NCBI RefSeq assembly: GCF_009770985.1
Contig: NZ_WSRW01000005.1
Coordinates: forward strand, 51,469 to 115,468
Length of the DNA stretch: 64,000 bases
Origin: Mucilaginibacter lacusdianchii
GTDB lineage: Bacteria > Bacteroidota > Bacteroidia > Sphingobacteriales > Sphingobacteriaceae
Direction: 5' to 3'
This document shows, one piece after another, positions 32,639-40,913 of the stretch. Numbering within the stretch: the stretch's first letter is position 1; each line of letters begins with the position of its first letter. The notes below the pieces were generated by a model that saw nothing but the letters and a program-made list of their open reading frames with translations, was not told the DNA's origin and made no database searches. The position numbers and the translations under genes are program-made.

Positions 32639-33923
32639 CCGCGTCCATGTAAAAGTTCAACAGGGTCTCCGCCTTGGTCAGATCCGGTAGACCGTCACCG
32701 AAGCGCGCGCGCAGTTCGCCCAGCAGTTTACCGGCTTCCTGCGTCTTTTCTTCCTCAATCAGATTGAAAAGTTCGGTCAGTTCTTTATCCACCGCCGCCG
32801 AGCGGGGCGTGGTATGTAACGCAGAGTCGATAATGCTGGACGCATCCAACCCGTACAATTCGATTTCATCAGCTGCATAGTTGCCTTGCCGATGATCTGG
32901 CCCGCAATAGCGCAGCTTATGGATAACGTTGTCTTCGCTCAGTTCGATTTCCGTCATCACCATTGGTGCATGCGTGGTGATGATCCATTGTACCTGCGGA
33001 AATGCCATCCGCAGGCCTTTGATGACGCGGGCCTGCAAAGAAGGATGCAGGTGCAGGTCGATTTCATCGACCAGCACCGTGCCCTGTGTGCGCCGGCAGG
33101 CGTCCTGGCCAAAAATGCCCTGATTAAGGATCATACAGCGGAAAGCAATGTCGATCACGATATTGACCAGCCTCCGGTATCCATCGGACAGCGAGTCGGT
33201 ATCTACCTCTCTGCCATCCGTCAACCAGTAATACACCCTGCCCTGGTTGTGACGGATGCTCATATCACTGATTACCCCACAGCCCTCCGGTCCCAGCGCA
33301 TCAATCAGCGCCCGGCGAACACCTTCCAGTTCCATTTCCCCTTTACTCGCCTCTTTTAAAATCAACAGCCTTTTGGTCCAGAAAGTCAGAAAGCCGTCGC
33401 CCTGCAGGCATTCGTAATACCCGAAGGACGGTTTGTGATCATACCGCATGAATGGTCGGATCGAGTTCTTACGGTTCACGTGAATATCGCTGGTCGAAAA
33501 GCTGGCCAGCAACGGCAGTTCGGTGGCCTGTGTCTTATCTTCATCAAAGAGCTTAGTATAAAGTTCCTTGCCTAAATGGTATATTGGGTCAAGCGGCTTT
33601 TGCAAGGTGCGGCCCTTTTTGGAATGCAATTCGAGCTTGGCTTCTACGTTCAGGAAGCGGAAGCCAATAGCGATCGGCGCTTCATTGGCCAGCCCAGTGC
33701 CCGTTCCGATCTCTGTAAAGTCTGCCTTCTGCAAGCCGTAAAATCTGGTATTGTCGTCACTGAACCCGCTGAAAAAGGAATTCAGTACGGTCGTAAGTCC
33801 CTGTACGATCGTGGATTTACCACTGGAATTATCACCAATGAACAGGTTTACCTTCCGGCGGAAGTTCAGTTCCAAGTGATCGAAACACCGATAATGATCA
33901 AAAACTACTCTTTCAATTCCCAT
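32622..33923 (-). CDS. ptuA: Septu-type AAA/OLD-like ATPase PtuA
   Basis: The 433-residue protein has an N-terminal ABC-type half-site: VVFDHYRCFDHLELNF, Walker A GDNSSGKST near residue 30, signature-like DSLSDGYRRLVNIVID near 243-258, Walker B GTVLVDEIDLHLHP near 282-295, and an H-loop IITTHAP. This is the PtuA/OLD-type ATPase architecture. The C-terminal helical part ends in an acidic tail. Followed by ptuB, it forms an anti-phage Septu pair. Transcription runs opposite to the tra operon. The promoter region holds a 15-bp palindrome at 33951-33965. Confidence 0.85.
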   Translation of the reverse strand: MGIERVVFDHYRCFDHLELNFRRKVNLFIGDNSSGKSTIVQGLTTVLNSFFSGFSDDNTRFYGLQKADFTEIGTGTGLANEAPIAIGFRFLNVEAKLELHSKKGRTLQKPLDPIYHLGKELYTKLFDEDKTQATELPLLASFSTSDIHVNRKNSIRPFMRYDHKPSFGYYECLQGDGFLTFWTKRLLILKEASKGEMELEGVRRALIDALGPEGCGVISDMSIRHNQGRVYYWLTDGREVDTDSLSDGYRRLVNIVIDIAFRCMILNQGIFGQDACRRTQGTVLVDEIDLHLHPSLQARVIKGLRMAFPQVQWIITTHAPMVMTEIELSEDNVIHKLRYCGPDHRQGNYAADEIELYGLDASSIIDSALHTTPRSAAVDKELTELFNLIEEEKTQEAGKLLGELRARFGDGLPDLTKAETLLNFYMDADDQDQ

Positions 33924-33950
33924 GATGTATACTGGCGGCTTTGTCCTGCT

Positions 33951-33965
33951 AAATTAGACTAATTT
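33951..33965. promoter_or_regulatory. Palindrome in the ptuAB promoter region
   Basis: AAATTAG-A-CTAATTT is a perfect inverted repeat with 7-base arms, 28 bases upstream of the ptuA start. On the minus strand TAATTTAG resembles a -7 box, so a bound protein would block it. It shares the TTAG/CTAA half-sites but not the spacing of the RCTAA-N5-TTAGT class. Confidence 0.4.
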
Positions 33966-33994
33966 TTTAAAACGCTAGGGCGTGCTCGGCCGTT

Positions 33995-34779
33995 ACGACA
34001 AAAACCGAACTTGTGCCCCGGCCGGATACCATTATGCCGCTCTGTGCGCATTTCGTTTTCAAGGATGCGGAGCTTTGCGGATTTGCGTATCTTAGCCTGT
34101 CAGATGGCTGTAATGAATAACAGCTGTCGGTCATTTCACAGCATGAAACTTTCACTTGCGCATAACCGACATGCCATCGTGGCCATTCCTGAACTGCCCG
34201 CCGAGCAGCAGGAGCCTTTCAAGGCCTGGCTTACCATAAACGGCCAGACCCAGCCGTGTGTGGATGAGTATGATGACGGAGATTGTGCTTACATCGGGGA
34301 TTATCAAAGGTGGTATTATTACTGGCAGAAGCAGCAGCGGGGAAGCTCGCCGGCATCAGATACCTCGAAGGATGGTTTTTGACAAGGTTCGGTTTTTGTC
34401 GTCATGATATTCCAGGAGAAAGCCGCGCGGATGCTCAAATACAAAAGTTCGGAATTTGTCGTAACCGATCCGGCCTTATCCTGCACCCGCAGACGGCGCT
34501 TTATACATATTTTGTAACGAATGTTCGGAATTTGTCGTTCAGTCTCCTTGGTAACGCTGGTTTTTCTATTATCCTCTCCTTGCAGAACCTTTGCAAGTCG
34601 TATTGGGAAATTTTAAATTGAACGAGGAAGCGCCGGCGCACCTTTTCTGGCTGGCAGGCCGATAGAGGGGACGGCGTGGCGCTGACCAACGCCAGGGCTT
34701 ATCCCCGACAAATTCCGAACATTCATCAGGTTTAACGTTTTTTTAACGCAGGTAGGCTTATCCCCGACAGATTCCGAAC
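33995..34779. repeat. Six-copy family of a 15-16 base element in both orientations
   Basis: The core GTTCGGAATTTGTCG recurs at 34447-34462 and 34523-34538 (forward, followed by T). As GTTCGGTTTTTGTCGT it occurs at 34387-34402 (forward) and in exact reverse complement at 33995-34010. It also occurs in reverse at 34706-34720 and, with one change, at 34765-34779. The last two lie in a longer direct repeat beginning GGCTTATCCCCGACA. Copies at 33995 and 34387 bracket the small gene at 34143. Spacing is irregular, so this is not a CRISPR array. The function is unknown. Confidence 0.75.
34143..34382 (+). CDS. Small acidic protein inside an inverted-repeat pair
   Basis: Start chosen at ATG 34143; 79 residues. 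KLSLAHNRHAIVAIPELPAEQ, then CVDEYDDGDCAYIGDYQRW with several acidic and tyrosine residues. No family is recognised. A plausible -7 box (TATCTTAG) lies about 50 bases upstream. The gene is flanked by inverted copies of a 16-bp repeat (33995-34010 and 34387-34402), raising the possibility of an invertible or mobile cassette. Confidence 0.45.
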   Translation: MKLSLAHNRHAIVAIPELPAEQQEPFKAWLTINGQTQPCVDEYDDGDCAYIGDYQRWYYYWQKQQRGSSPASDTSKDGF

Positions 34780-34811
34780 ATCTTAGCGAGCGGTTTCGTG
34801 CTGCGGCACCT
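34383..34811. other. Repeat-bearing intergenic region
   Basis: About 430 bases without a supported gene. It holds five of the six copies of the GTTCGGAATTTGTCG family described separately and the longer direct repeat that surrounds the last two copies. Nothing else is recognised. Confidence 0.5.
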
Positions 34812-35033
34812 TCAGGGAAGGTAGGGCGCCAGCAAATGAAGTGCCCGGAAGCCTCGCACCCGGGTAATCCGGTTTTCCTCTTGGTCGTAGAACACTTCTG
34901 CATAGAAGTCCTGCAAGCTGTAAAGCAGGATGACGCAGGAGGGCTGTTCGAAGCGCTGACTTAAGGGTGTTTGTTCCCATAGTACCTCGGCCCGCTCATT
35001 CTCATTGAGCGCATTAAACTCATACAGCGTCAT
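34812..35033 (-). CDS. Conserved small protein (73 residues) in the S1/P1 nuclease operon
   Basis: The protein reads MTLYEFNALNENERAEVLW, then CVILLYSLQDFYAEVFYDQEENRI. I recognise this as a small uncharacterised protein type common in Bacteroidota, often next to a partner like the 77-residue protein upstream. Its start overlaps the stop of that gene (ATGA), so the two are coupled. The function is unknown. Confidence 0.65.
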   Translation of the reverse strand: MTLYEFNALNENERAEVLWEQTPLSQRFEQPSCVILLYSLQDFYAEVFYDQEENRITRVRGFRALHLLAPYLP

Positions 35034-35263
35034 AGCATTTTCAGCTTTGCGGCAATTGCCTTAAGCAATGCCTTGTCTGGCCGTTCTCTTTCGCCGCTTT
35101 CAGTAAACGCACGGTATTCACCTTTCTCATCCTTTTCAAACAGGTAAGTGACTTCACCTACCTGCACCGTAATCCGGTACGTGAAACCATAACGCTGGAA
35201 TGCCGACTGCAATGCCAGCACTTGATTCTCATGGTCTACTTCAAGAATAAAAGGTTCGTTCAT
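35030..35263 (-). CDS. Conserved small protein (77 residues) between nuclease and 73-residue protein
   Basis: The sequence is beta-rich (FTYRITVQVGEVTYLFEKDEKG) and ends with a helix KALLKAIAAKLKML. Its ATG shares a base with the nuclease stop codon, and its stop overlaps the next ATG, so three genes form a coupled minus-strand operon. No known domain; conserved in the same pairing in Bacteroidota as far as I recall. Confidence 0.65.
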   Translation of the reverse strand: MNEPFILEVDHENQVLALQSAFQRYGFTYRITVQVGEVTYLFEKDEKGEYRAFTESGERERPDKALLKAIAAKLKML

Positions 35264-36366
35264 TACTTGATTTGTGACGGGTCAGCAACGATAATTTCCG
35301 GTTTGCCCTTGTACTCAATGACCTGCCCGGTTACGGTAACTGTTTTTCCTTCCAGGTTACCTGCTGCATCCTTGGCTTTGCCTTTAATCGCCATCGTAAG
35401 CAGCTGGTTGGGATAGGGAGCCCCCAGGTTCACCAAGATCATGCTGCCGATGTCTTTAGCGCCATATACTTTTCCGCTCACGGTAACTGTTTTGCCGATA
35501 GCGTTTTTGATATCCTCGAGTTTGATGACGGTGGTGGCCGGAACAAAAGCTGCTGTTGGGGCGGCTTGTGCGGCCTCGCGGACTTGGCTGCTGCTCAACT
35601 GTTCGTTTCCAAAAAGCTGGTTAAGTTCACCTGCAAGGCGGATACCCGCCTGCGCGACACGCTGATGGATTACCGGTAAATATTTTTGATAGTAAGCTTC
35701 GTCAATGGTCTGCCCTGGCTTTACTTCCGTATACAGCTTACTGGAGATTTGATAGCTTTCCCATATCCATTCCAGCGGGCTGTCCGATTGCCATTTCTTA
35801 ATGTCCGCAGCGGAAGCCACATCATACTGGCACACCATTTCCTCGGGACTTAGGTTTTCGTGATCGATCAGTCTGCCGTCCCAAAGACTGTGCAGGTTCG
35901 TACCTTTATCCTCATAGCGGAGCTGGATGGTGTTGCCGCCTTTATCTTCTTTCCGGCTGACATGCATGGGCTGGTGGGCATCACCCACCAGATGGATCAG
36001 ATATTTCAGTGCTTCGTTCTTCTGGTCCAGCGGCAGGCTTTTATCTTTCAACGTGTTTTCTACTTTCAGGATCGCTGTGTAGACGTTGTTGTCGCTTTGC
36101 TGTACCGCTTTGACAAATTCGGCGTGGGAAAGGCCTAAAGGCAGATTTAAAAAGTGCCAGGGCGCCGTATTCCGGTCCTTATTCTCGTCCGCCCAGGTGC
36201 TTACCTCCGCCATGCTTTCCCCTTTGAGGTAAGCGGATACCACATACGCGGTGTTGGAAGTCAAATGTTTTTGGGCGATAGTAGCCACGGCGCGGTGCCC
36301 TTTAAATCCCCAAGATACCAGTAAAAAAGTGATCGGTAGTAAAATGAACCAGGCGTATCTTTTCAT
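35263..36366 (-). CDS. Secreted S1/P1-type zinc nuclease with C-terminal OB-fold
   Basis: The 367-residue protein has a signal peptide ending before SWGFKGHRAV; in this family the mature protein begins with the zinc-binding Trp. The zinc ligands are all present: W and H at the mature start, WADENKD, APWHFLNLP, HLVGDAHQPMH near residue 127 and NLHSLWDGRLI. These enzymes cut single-stranded DNA and RNA in the periplasm or outside. The last 90 residues (DIKNAIGKTVTVSGKVYGAK... GKTVTVTGQVIEYKGKPEIIV) form an added OB-fold-like domain. It diverges from the SRAP gene with a symmetric promoter pair. Confidence 0.88.
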   Translation of the reverse strand: MKRYAWFILLPITFLLVSWGFKGHRAVATIAQKHLTSNTAYVVSAYLKGESMAEVSTWADENKDRNTAPWHFLNLPLGLSHAEFVKAVQQSDNNVYTAILKVENTLKDKSLPLDQKNEALKYLIHLVGDAHQPMHVSRKEDKGGNTIQLRYEDKGTNLHSLWDGRLIDHENLSPEEMVCQYDVASAADIKKWQSDSPLEWIWESYQISSKLYTEVKPGQTIDEAYYQKYLPVIHQRVAQAGIRLAGELNQLFGNEQLSSSQVREAAQAAPTAAFVPATTVIKLEDIKNAIGKTVTVSGKVYGAKDIGSMILVNLGAPYPNQLLTMAIKGKAKDAAGNLEGKTVTVTGQVIEYKGKPEIIVADPSQIK

Positions 36367-36370
36367 GCCG

Positions 36371-36447
36371 CAAATATAAGCCGAAATTCAGTCTCACTTA
36401 AAAATATTGCTAAACTGCTTAGTATTTCAACCGGATATTTATATTTG
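36371..36447. promoter_or_regulatory. Mirror-image divergent promoters of S1/P1 nuclease and SRAP genes
   Basis: A perfect -7 box TATATTTG occurs on the minus strand at 36371-36378 and on the plus strand at 36440-36447. Each ends exactly four bases from its ATG (36366 and 36452). Since transcription in Bacteroidota begins a few bases after this box, both mRNAs would be leaderless or nearly so. The SRAP side also carries the RCTAA-N5-TTAGT palindrome (36409-36423). Confidence 0.65.
36409..36423. promoter_or_regulatory. RCTAA-N5-TTAGT palindrome upstream of SRAP gene
   Basis: GCTAA-ACTGC-TTAGT lies 16 bases before the plus-strand TATATTTG box and 28 bases before the SRAP start. A repressor here would overlap the -33 area. 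SRAP genes are commonly induced by DNA damage, so the shared motif with the mutasome is meaningful. Confidence 0.6.
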
Positions 36448-36451
36448 TAGG

Positions 36452-37153
36452 ATGTGTACGAAAGCAGTCAGCGTAAATGTCCGGACCCTTTCTGAAAAAT
36501 TGCAGGTCCCGGTTGCGGTTCCGCAAACGACGGGCAGAACTACCGGTATGGAAAACAGGGAAGATGGGGATGTGCTCCCAACTGATCTGTCTCCGGTGAT
36601 TACGCATCACCGGCCGCGGGAGATCCAGTATATGCGCTGGGGTCTGGTGCCGGCCACGACAGTCGATCTCGCTTCCGTACCCGCCATGTTCAATGCCCGG
36701 GCAGAGACGCTTACTGAGCTTCGTTCTTTCCGGGATCTGATCATGACCCATCGCTGCCTGATTTTGAACCGGGGCTTTTATGAGCATGAAAAGCAGGTGG
36801 ATGAACGGGTGACCTGGAAGATCAGGCCTGTTGGAGAGGAGTTCTTCTACAAAGCAGGCCTTTGGACTACCTGGAGAGGCGCCGGCGGACAGCTCATTGA
36901 AAGCTTTACCATGATTACCTGTGATCCCCTGGATACCGCCATGAGCCGGGTGCATCACCGGATGCCAATCATCCTGAACAAAGCCGAGCGGCGATTGTGG
37001 ATGAACCCGAACGCGACCAAGGAACAATTGCTGGCTTTGCTCAAGCCTTGCGCAGCGGAGATGTATACCATCGAAGAACACAGCCGTAAGCTGCTGAAAG
37101 AACCCAAAGCCCCTAAAAAGCTTAAGCGAGACAACGATAATCTGTTATTTTAG
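36452..37153 (+). CDS. SOS response-associated peptidase family protein (SRAP, YedK/HMCES-like)
   Basis: Start chosen at ATG 36452, so that Cys2 (MCTKAV) is the catalytic residue as the family requires; 233 residues. Further motifs: IQYMRWGLVPA, FNARAETL, RCLILNRGFYEHE and HHRMPIIL, with the active-site Asn, Glu and His visible. SRAP proteins bind abasic sites in single-stranded DNA as a stable crosslink and so protect forks. ICE-borne copies could protect the transferred strand. The mRNA is probably leaderless, and the RCTAA-N5-TTAGT operator lies upstream. Confidence 0.88.
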   Translation: MCTKAVSVNVRTLSEKLQVPVAVPQTTGRTTGMENREDGDVLPTDLSPVITHHRPREIQYMRWGLVPATTVDLASVPAMFNARAETLTELRSFRDLIMTHRCLILNRGFYEHEKQVDERVTWKIRPVGEEFFYKAGLWTTWRGAGGQLIESFTMITCDPLDTAMSRVHHRMPIILNKAERRLWMNPNATKEQLLALLKPCAAEMYTIEEHSRKLLKEPKAPKKLKRDNDNLLF

Positions 37154-37292
37154 CGTTGAATGCTTATTCACCCTGTTGACATTTTAGCCCATGCCTTATT
37201 TTTTTTGAAAAGATGCCAGGTTTGCTTCTTGCACCGAACGCGAGACCTGCCAAACCAATAGCGGACGGGCTGGCTTGCTTAAATCGTTTCTC

Positions 37293-37700
37293 ATGTACCA
37301 AAAGATCGCCCATATTGCCTTAACTGTCCTCGATTATGATGAGGCTATCGCTTTTTATACCCAGCAGCTGGATTTCCGGCTGGTGGAGGATACGCCCATC
37401 AGCGATAACAAACGCTGGGTGTTGCTGCTGCCGCCCGGCGCCCGGGAATGCCATTTGCTGCTGGCCAGGGCCGCGGACGACACGCAGCGAGCCAGTGTAG
37501 GCAAGCAGACCGGCGGAAGGGTGTTTCTTTTTCTGCACACGGATGACTTTTGGCGTGACTACCATAAGATGGCAGCCAAAGGTATCCGGTTCGTTCGCGA
37601 GCCTAGGCGAGAACCTTATGGTTTGGTCGCGGTGTTTGAAGACCTTTATGGCAATTTGTGGGACCTGCTTCAGCCGGGCAGTTTGCCTTCTGCCGATTAG
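37293..37700 (+). CDS. VOC-family (glyoxalase/bleomycin resistance-like) protein
   Basis: Start at ATG 37293 (a non-ATG start 18 bases earlier is possible); 135 residues. The betaalphabetabetabeta pattern is clear: KIAHIALTVLDYDEAIAFYT at the start, VLLLPPG, VFLFLHTDDFWRDYHKM, and VFEDLYGNLWDLLQP near the end with a metal-ligand Glu. The substrate is not identified; members act on glyoxal adducts or small toxins. It converges with dnaE2, whose stop is five bases away on the other strand. Confidence 0.8.
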   Translation: MYQKIAHIALTVLDYDEAIAFYTQQLDFRLVEDTPISDNKRWVLLLPPGARECHLLLARAADDTQRASVGKQTGGRVFLFLHTDDFWRDYHKMAAKGIRFVREPRREPYGLVAVFEDLYGNLWDLLQPGSLPSAD

Positions 37701-37704
37701 TGCT

Positions 37705-40700
37705 TTAATGAAAATTTCTTGCCTTGGGCATTGCCTCGCTGTCTGCCTGCTGCCGGACCTGTGTCCGCCTGTTCGCTGCTGTAAAGGGCGTATCGCCCGC
37801 CGTGTCCCGCTGCCTGTCCGGCGATACTGCCTGGTTGATCAATAAAGTCAGGTCATGGCAGCTTTTCACTACCACATGAAGTACCTGGCCCTCGCGCTGC
37901 ACCCAGCCCTCGACCATCAGCAGTTTGGCGCCCAAAATTTCCTTGCGGTAGGTTTCAAACAGCTTTTCAAATACCACTAGGTTCACAGACCCTGTTTCAT
38001 CCTCGATGGTGATAAAGCAGACACCGCCAGCTGTACCCGGGCGCTGCCGGGAAATCACCAGACCTGCCGCCTTAACGCGGGTACCGGCCTTGATATTGTT
38101 GATTTCTTCCGCCGAGCAGATGGAGAGCCTGGTCAGTGCATCGCGGATGAGACTAACCGGATGGGCTTTCAGGGACAAAGAGGCCGTGGCGTAATCGGCG
38201 ATCACGTGTTCGGCCATGCTCATCAGCGGGAGCTCGGTTTGACCCTCCATGGCGCTGGGCGAAGGCTGCCCGGCGAACAGGCCCTGCGGCATATCCGCGA
38301 GGGCGGAAACTTCCCAAAGCGCTTGCCGTCGGTCCAGCCCCAGGGACCGGAAGGCATCCGCGTTCGCCAGACGTTCCAGTGCGGCCTGCGGCACACCAGC
38401 CCGGTAAATTTCTGAAATCGTCTGATATTTCATTTTCCGGCCAGCGATCAGCAGCAGCATATCGTCCTGCCGGAGCCCCTTGATCTGCCGGAAGCCTAAG
38501 CGAAGCGGCGCCAGTTCGCCGGTTCGTTTTTCCAGCGTGTTGTCCCACTGCGAGTAATTGACATCAATCGCACGCACTTCCACCTGATGGCGCCGGGCGT
38601 CGCTGACGATCTGGGCCGGCTGGTAAAAGCCCATCGGCTGGCTGTTCAGCAGGGCCGCCGCAAACACGTCCGGGTAATAGCATTTGAGCCACAGCGAGAC
38701 GTAAACCAGCAGCGCAAAACTCGCCGCGTGGCTCTCCGGAAAGCCGTAACTCCCAAAGCCTTCCAACTGCTTGAACACCCGGGTGGCAAATTCCTTGGTA
38801 TAGCCACGCTCGGTCATGCCGTTGATTAGCTTCTCCTCGAACTTGTTAACCAGTCCCTTGAATTTAAAGGTCGCCATGCTCCGGCGCAGTTCATCCGCCT
38901 CGGCAGGGGTGAAGCCGGCTGCTACGATAGCGATCTTCATGGCTTGCTCCTGGAAAAGCGGTACGCCAAGTGTACGTCCTAAAATTTCTTCCAGTTCTTT
39001 GGAAGGATAGCTGACCGGCTCCTCGCCGTTCCGCCGGCGCAGGTAGGGGTGGACCATGTCTCCCTGGATGGGACCGGGCCTGACAATGGCCACCTCAATG
39101 ACCAGGTCATAAAATTCCTTGGGCTTGAGCCTCGGGAGCATGGATTGCTGCGCCCGGCTCTCGATCTGAAAGACCCCAACGGTATCCGCCCGGCTCGCCA
39201 TCTGGTAGACCAGGTCATCGTCCTGCGGCACGCTGGCCAATGTCAGCGCCAGCCCGTAATGCTCCAAGCATAAATCAAACGCCTTGCGGATGCAGGTCAG
39301 CATACCCAGGGCCAGCACATCGACCTTCAGAAACTTTAAAGCCTCAATATCATCTTTGTTCCATTCGATGTTGGTCCGGGCTTCCATCCGGGCATTGATG
39401 ATTGGGCATAAATCGGTGAGTTTTCCTTGCGTCACCACAAAGCCGCCGGTATGCTGGCCCAGCTGCCGGGGAAAGCCCATCAATTGGGCGGTCAGGTGGA
39501 GCACTTTGCGCAAATGCGGGTCGTCGGGGTTCAGCCCCTGCTCGATCAGGCGCTGGGGCTCAAACCATTCATCGGTAAATTCCCAGATGGCGGCGGAGAG
39601 CTTTTCGACGGTATCCTGCGAGAGTCCCATGGCTTTGCCCACGTCACGGATCGCACCTTTCTGGCGGAGCTGTGTAACGGTGGCCACAATAGCCGCCCGG
39701 TCCCTGCCATATTTTTCATAAATATATTGAATGATCTCTTCCCGCCGCTCATGCTCAAAGTCCACATCAATGTCTGGCGGCTCATTACGCGCCGAGGAGA
39801 TAAAGCGCTCAAAGAGCAGGTCAAATTTCGTGGGGTCTACCGAGGTGATGCCCAGGCAGAAGCAAACGGCTGAGTTGGCCGCAGATCCCCGGCCCTGGCA
39901 TAAAATGCCGCGGGTGCGCGCTTCCCGGACAATATCATGCACAAAGAGGAAGTAGTTGGCATAATCCATCTCTTCAATGAACTTCATCTCGTGCCGCAGG
40001 CTGTTCATGACCTTCTCGGGCGGCTTGGGCCCATAAAAGGCTTTGGCGCCTGCCCAGGTCAACCGCTTGAGTTCATCGAGCGGCGAACGGCCGGAAGGAT
40101 TGATCTCTTCGGGATATATGTAGTTTAGTTCATCCAGGGAAAACTGGCAGGCAAGGGCAATCCGCTGCGCGTTTTCCAGCGCCTCCGGGTAGGTGCGGAA
40201 CAGGCGCTGCATTTCACTCACCGGCTTCAGGTAACGTTCGGCATTTTCCTGCAGGCGAAAACCGGCGTTCGAGATCGTGCATTTCTCGCGGATACAGGTG
40301 AGGACATCCTGCAGCTCACGCCGCTGCAGGTCATGGTAGTAAACATCGTTGGTGGCGACCAGCGGGATGCCGTAGCGCTCGGAAAGCTGGCGGATCCGGA
40401 ACAGCCGCCGGTGGTCATTGCCCCGGTAGGTCCGCGTAGCGGCCAGGTACAGGTCAGCCGCAAACGCGCTCCGGTATTCGGCAACCGCCACGCGAAAGGA
40501 TTCCTCGAACTCAAAGTCTTCCGTCAGCCGGTCCGGGGGCACAATGACCCGGATGAGCTTCTCCCGGCACCCAAAAATATCTGCTTTATACAGATAACAT
40601 TTACCTTTCTCGGCCCGCTGGTTCCCGGTGGTCAGCAGCGCCGACAGTTCTCCGTAGGCTGCTTTGTCCGCTGGATAAACCAGCAGGCCGGGACCGTCGA

Positions 40701-40908
40701 TGAGGTCCAGCCTGCACCCGACGATCAGGCGGATATTCGCAGCCCTGGCGGCGACATGGGCCCGTACAATACCCGCCAGTGAATTACGGTCGGTGATGGC
40801 CAAGCCCTCATAACCGAGCGCCGCTGCCTGACGGATCAGCTCATCTGGATGCGAGGCGCCGCGCAGAAAACTAAAATTGCTCGTGGTTTGCAGTTCGGTG
40901 TATCGCAT
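37705..40908 (-). CDS. dnaE2: Error-prone DNA polymerase DnaE2 (ImuC)
   Basis: Start set at ATG 40908 (MRYTELQTTSNFSFLRGASH), six bases after the imuB stop; 1067 residues. PHP domain at the N-terminus, polymerase core with CQGRGSAANSAVCFCLG and the catalytic PDIDVDFEHERREEII, and the C-terminal OB domain (RVKAAGLVISRQRPGTAGG). DnaE2 is the catalytic subunit of the ImuA-ImuB-DnaE2 translesion complex. The gene is last in the minus-strand operon imuA-imuB-dnaE2. Confidence 0.93.
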   Translation of the reverse strand: MRYTELQTTSNFSFLRGASHPDELIRQAAALGYEGLAITDRNSLAGIVRAHVAARAANIRLIVGCRLDLIDGPGLLVYPADKAAYGELSALLTTGNQRAEKGKCYLYKADIFGCREKLIRVIVPPDRLTEDFEFEESFRVAVAEYRSAFAADLYLAATRTYRGNDHRRLFRIRQLSERYGIPLVATNDVYYHDLQRRELQDVLTCIREKCTISNAGFRLQENAERYLKPVSEMQRLFRTYPEALENAQRIALACQFSLDELNYIYPEEINPSGRSPLDELKRLTWAGAKAFYGPKPPEKVMNSLRHEMKFIEEMDYANYFLFVHDIVREARTRGILCQGRGSAANSAVCFCLGITSVDPTKFDLLFERFISSARNEPPDIDVDFEHERREEIIQYIYEKYGRDRAAIVATVTQLRQKGAIRDVGKAMGLSQDTVEKLSAAIWEFTDEWFEPQRLIEQGLNPDDPHLRKVLHLTAQLMGFPRQLGQHTGGFVVTQGKLTDLCPIINARMEARTNIEWNKDDIEALKFLKVDVLALGMLTCIRKAFDLCLEHYGLALTLASVPQDDDLVYQMASRADTVGVFQIESRAQQSMLPRLKPKEFYDLVIEVAIVRPGPIQGDMVHPYLRRRNGEEPVSYPSKELEEILGRTLGVPLFQEQAMKIAIVAAGFTPAEADELRRSMATFKFKGLVNKFEEKLINGMTERGYTKEFATRVFKQLEGFGSYGFPESHAASFALLVYVSLWLKCYYPDVFAAALLNSQPMGFYQPAQIVSDARRHQVEVRAIDVNYSQWDNTLEKRTGELAPLRLGFRQIKGLRQDDMLLLIAGRKMKYQTISEIYRAGVPQAALERLANADAFRSLGLDRRQALWEVSALADMPQGLFAGQPSPSAMEGQTELPLMSMAEHVIADYATASLSLKAHPVSLIRDALTRLSICSAEEINNIKAGTRVKAAGLVISRQRPGTAGGVCFITIEDETGSVNLVVFEKLFETYRKEILGAKLLMVEGWVQREGQVLHVVVKSCHDLTLLINQAVSPDRQRDTAGDTPFTAANRRTQVRQQADSEAMPKARNFH

Positions 40909-40913
40909 ATCGT

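Noticed and set aside
31982..33923. Retron-associated PtuAB
   Set aside because: No reverse transcriptase or msr/msd-like RNA region is found on either side.
33995..34779. Possible CRISPR array
   Set aside because: The repeats are only 15-16 bases, face both ways and have irregular gaps of tens to hundreds of bases; no cas gene is nearby.
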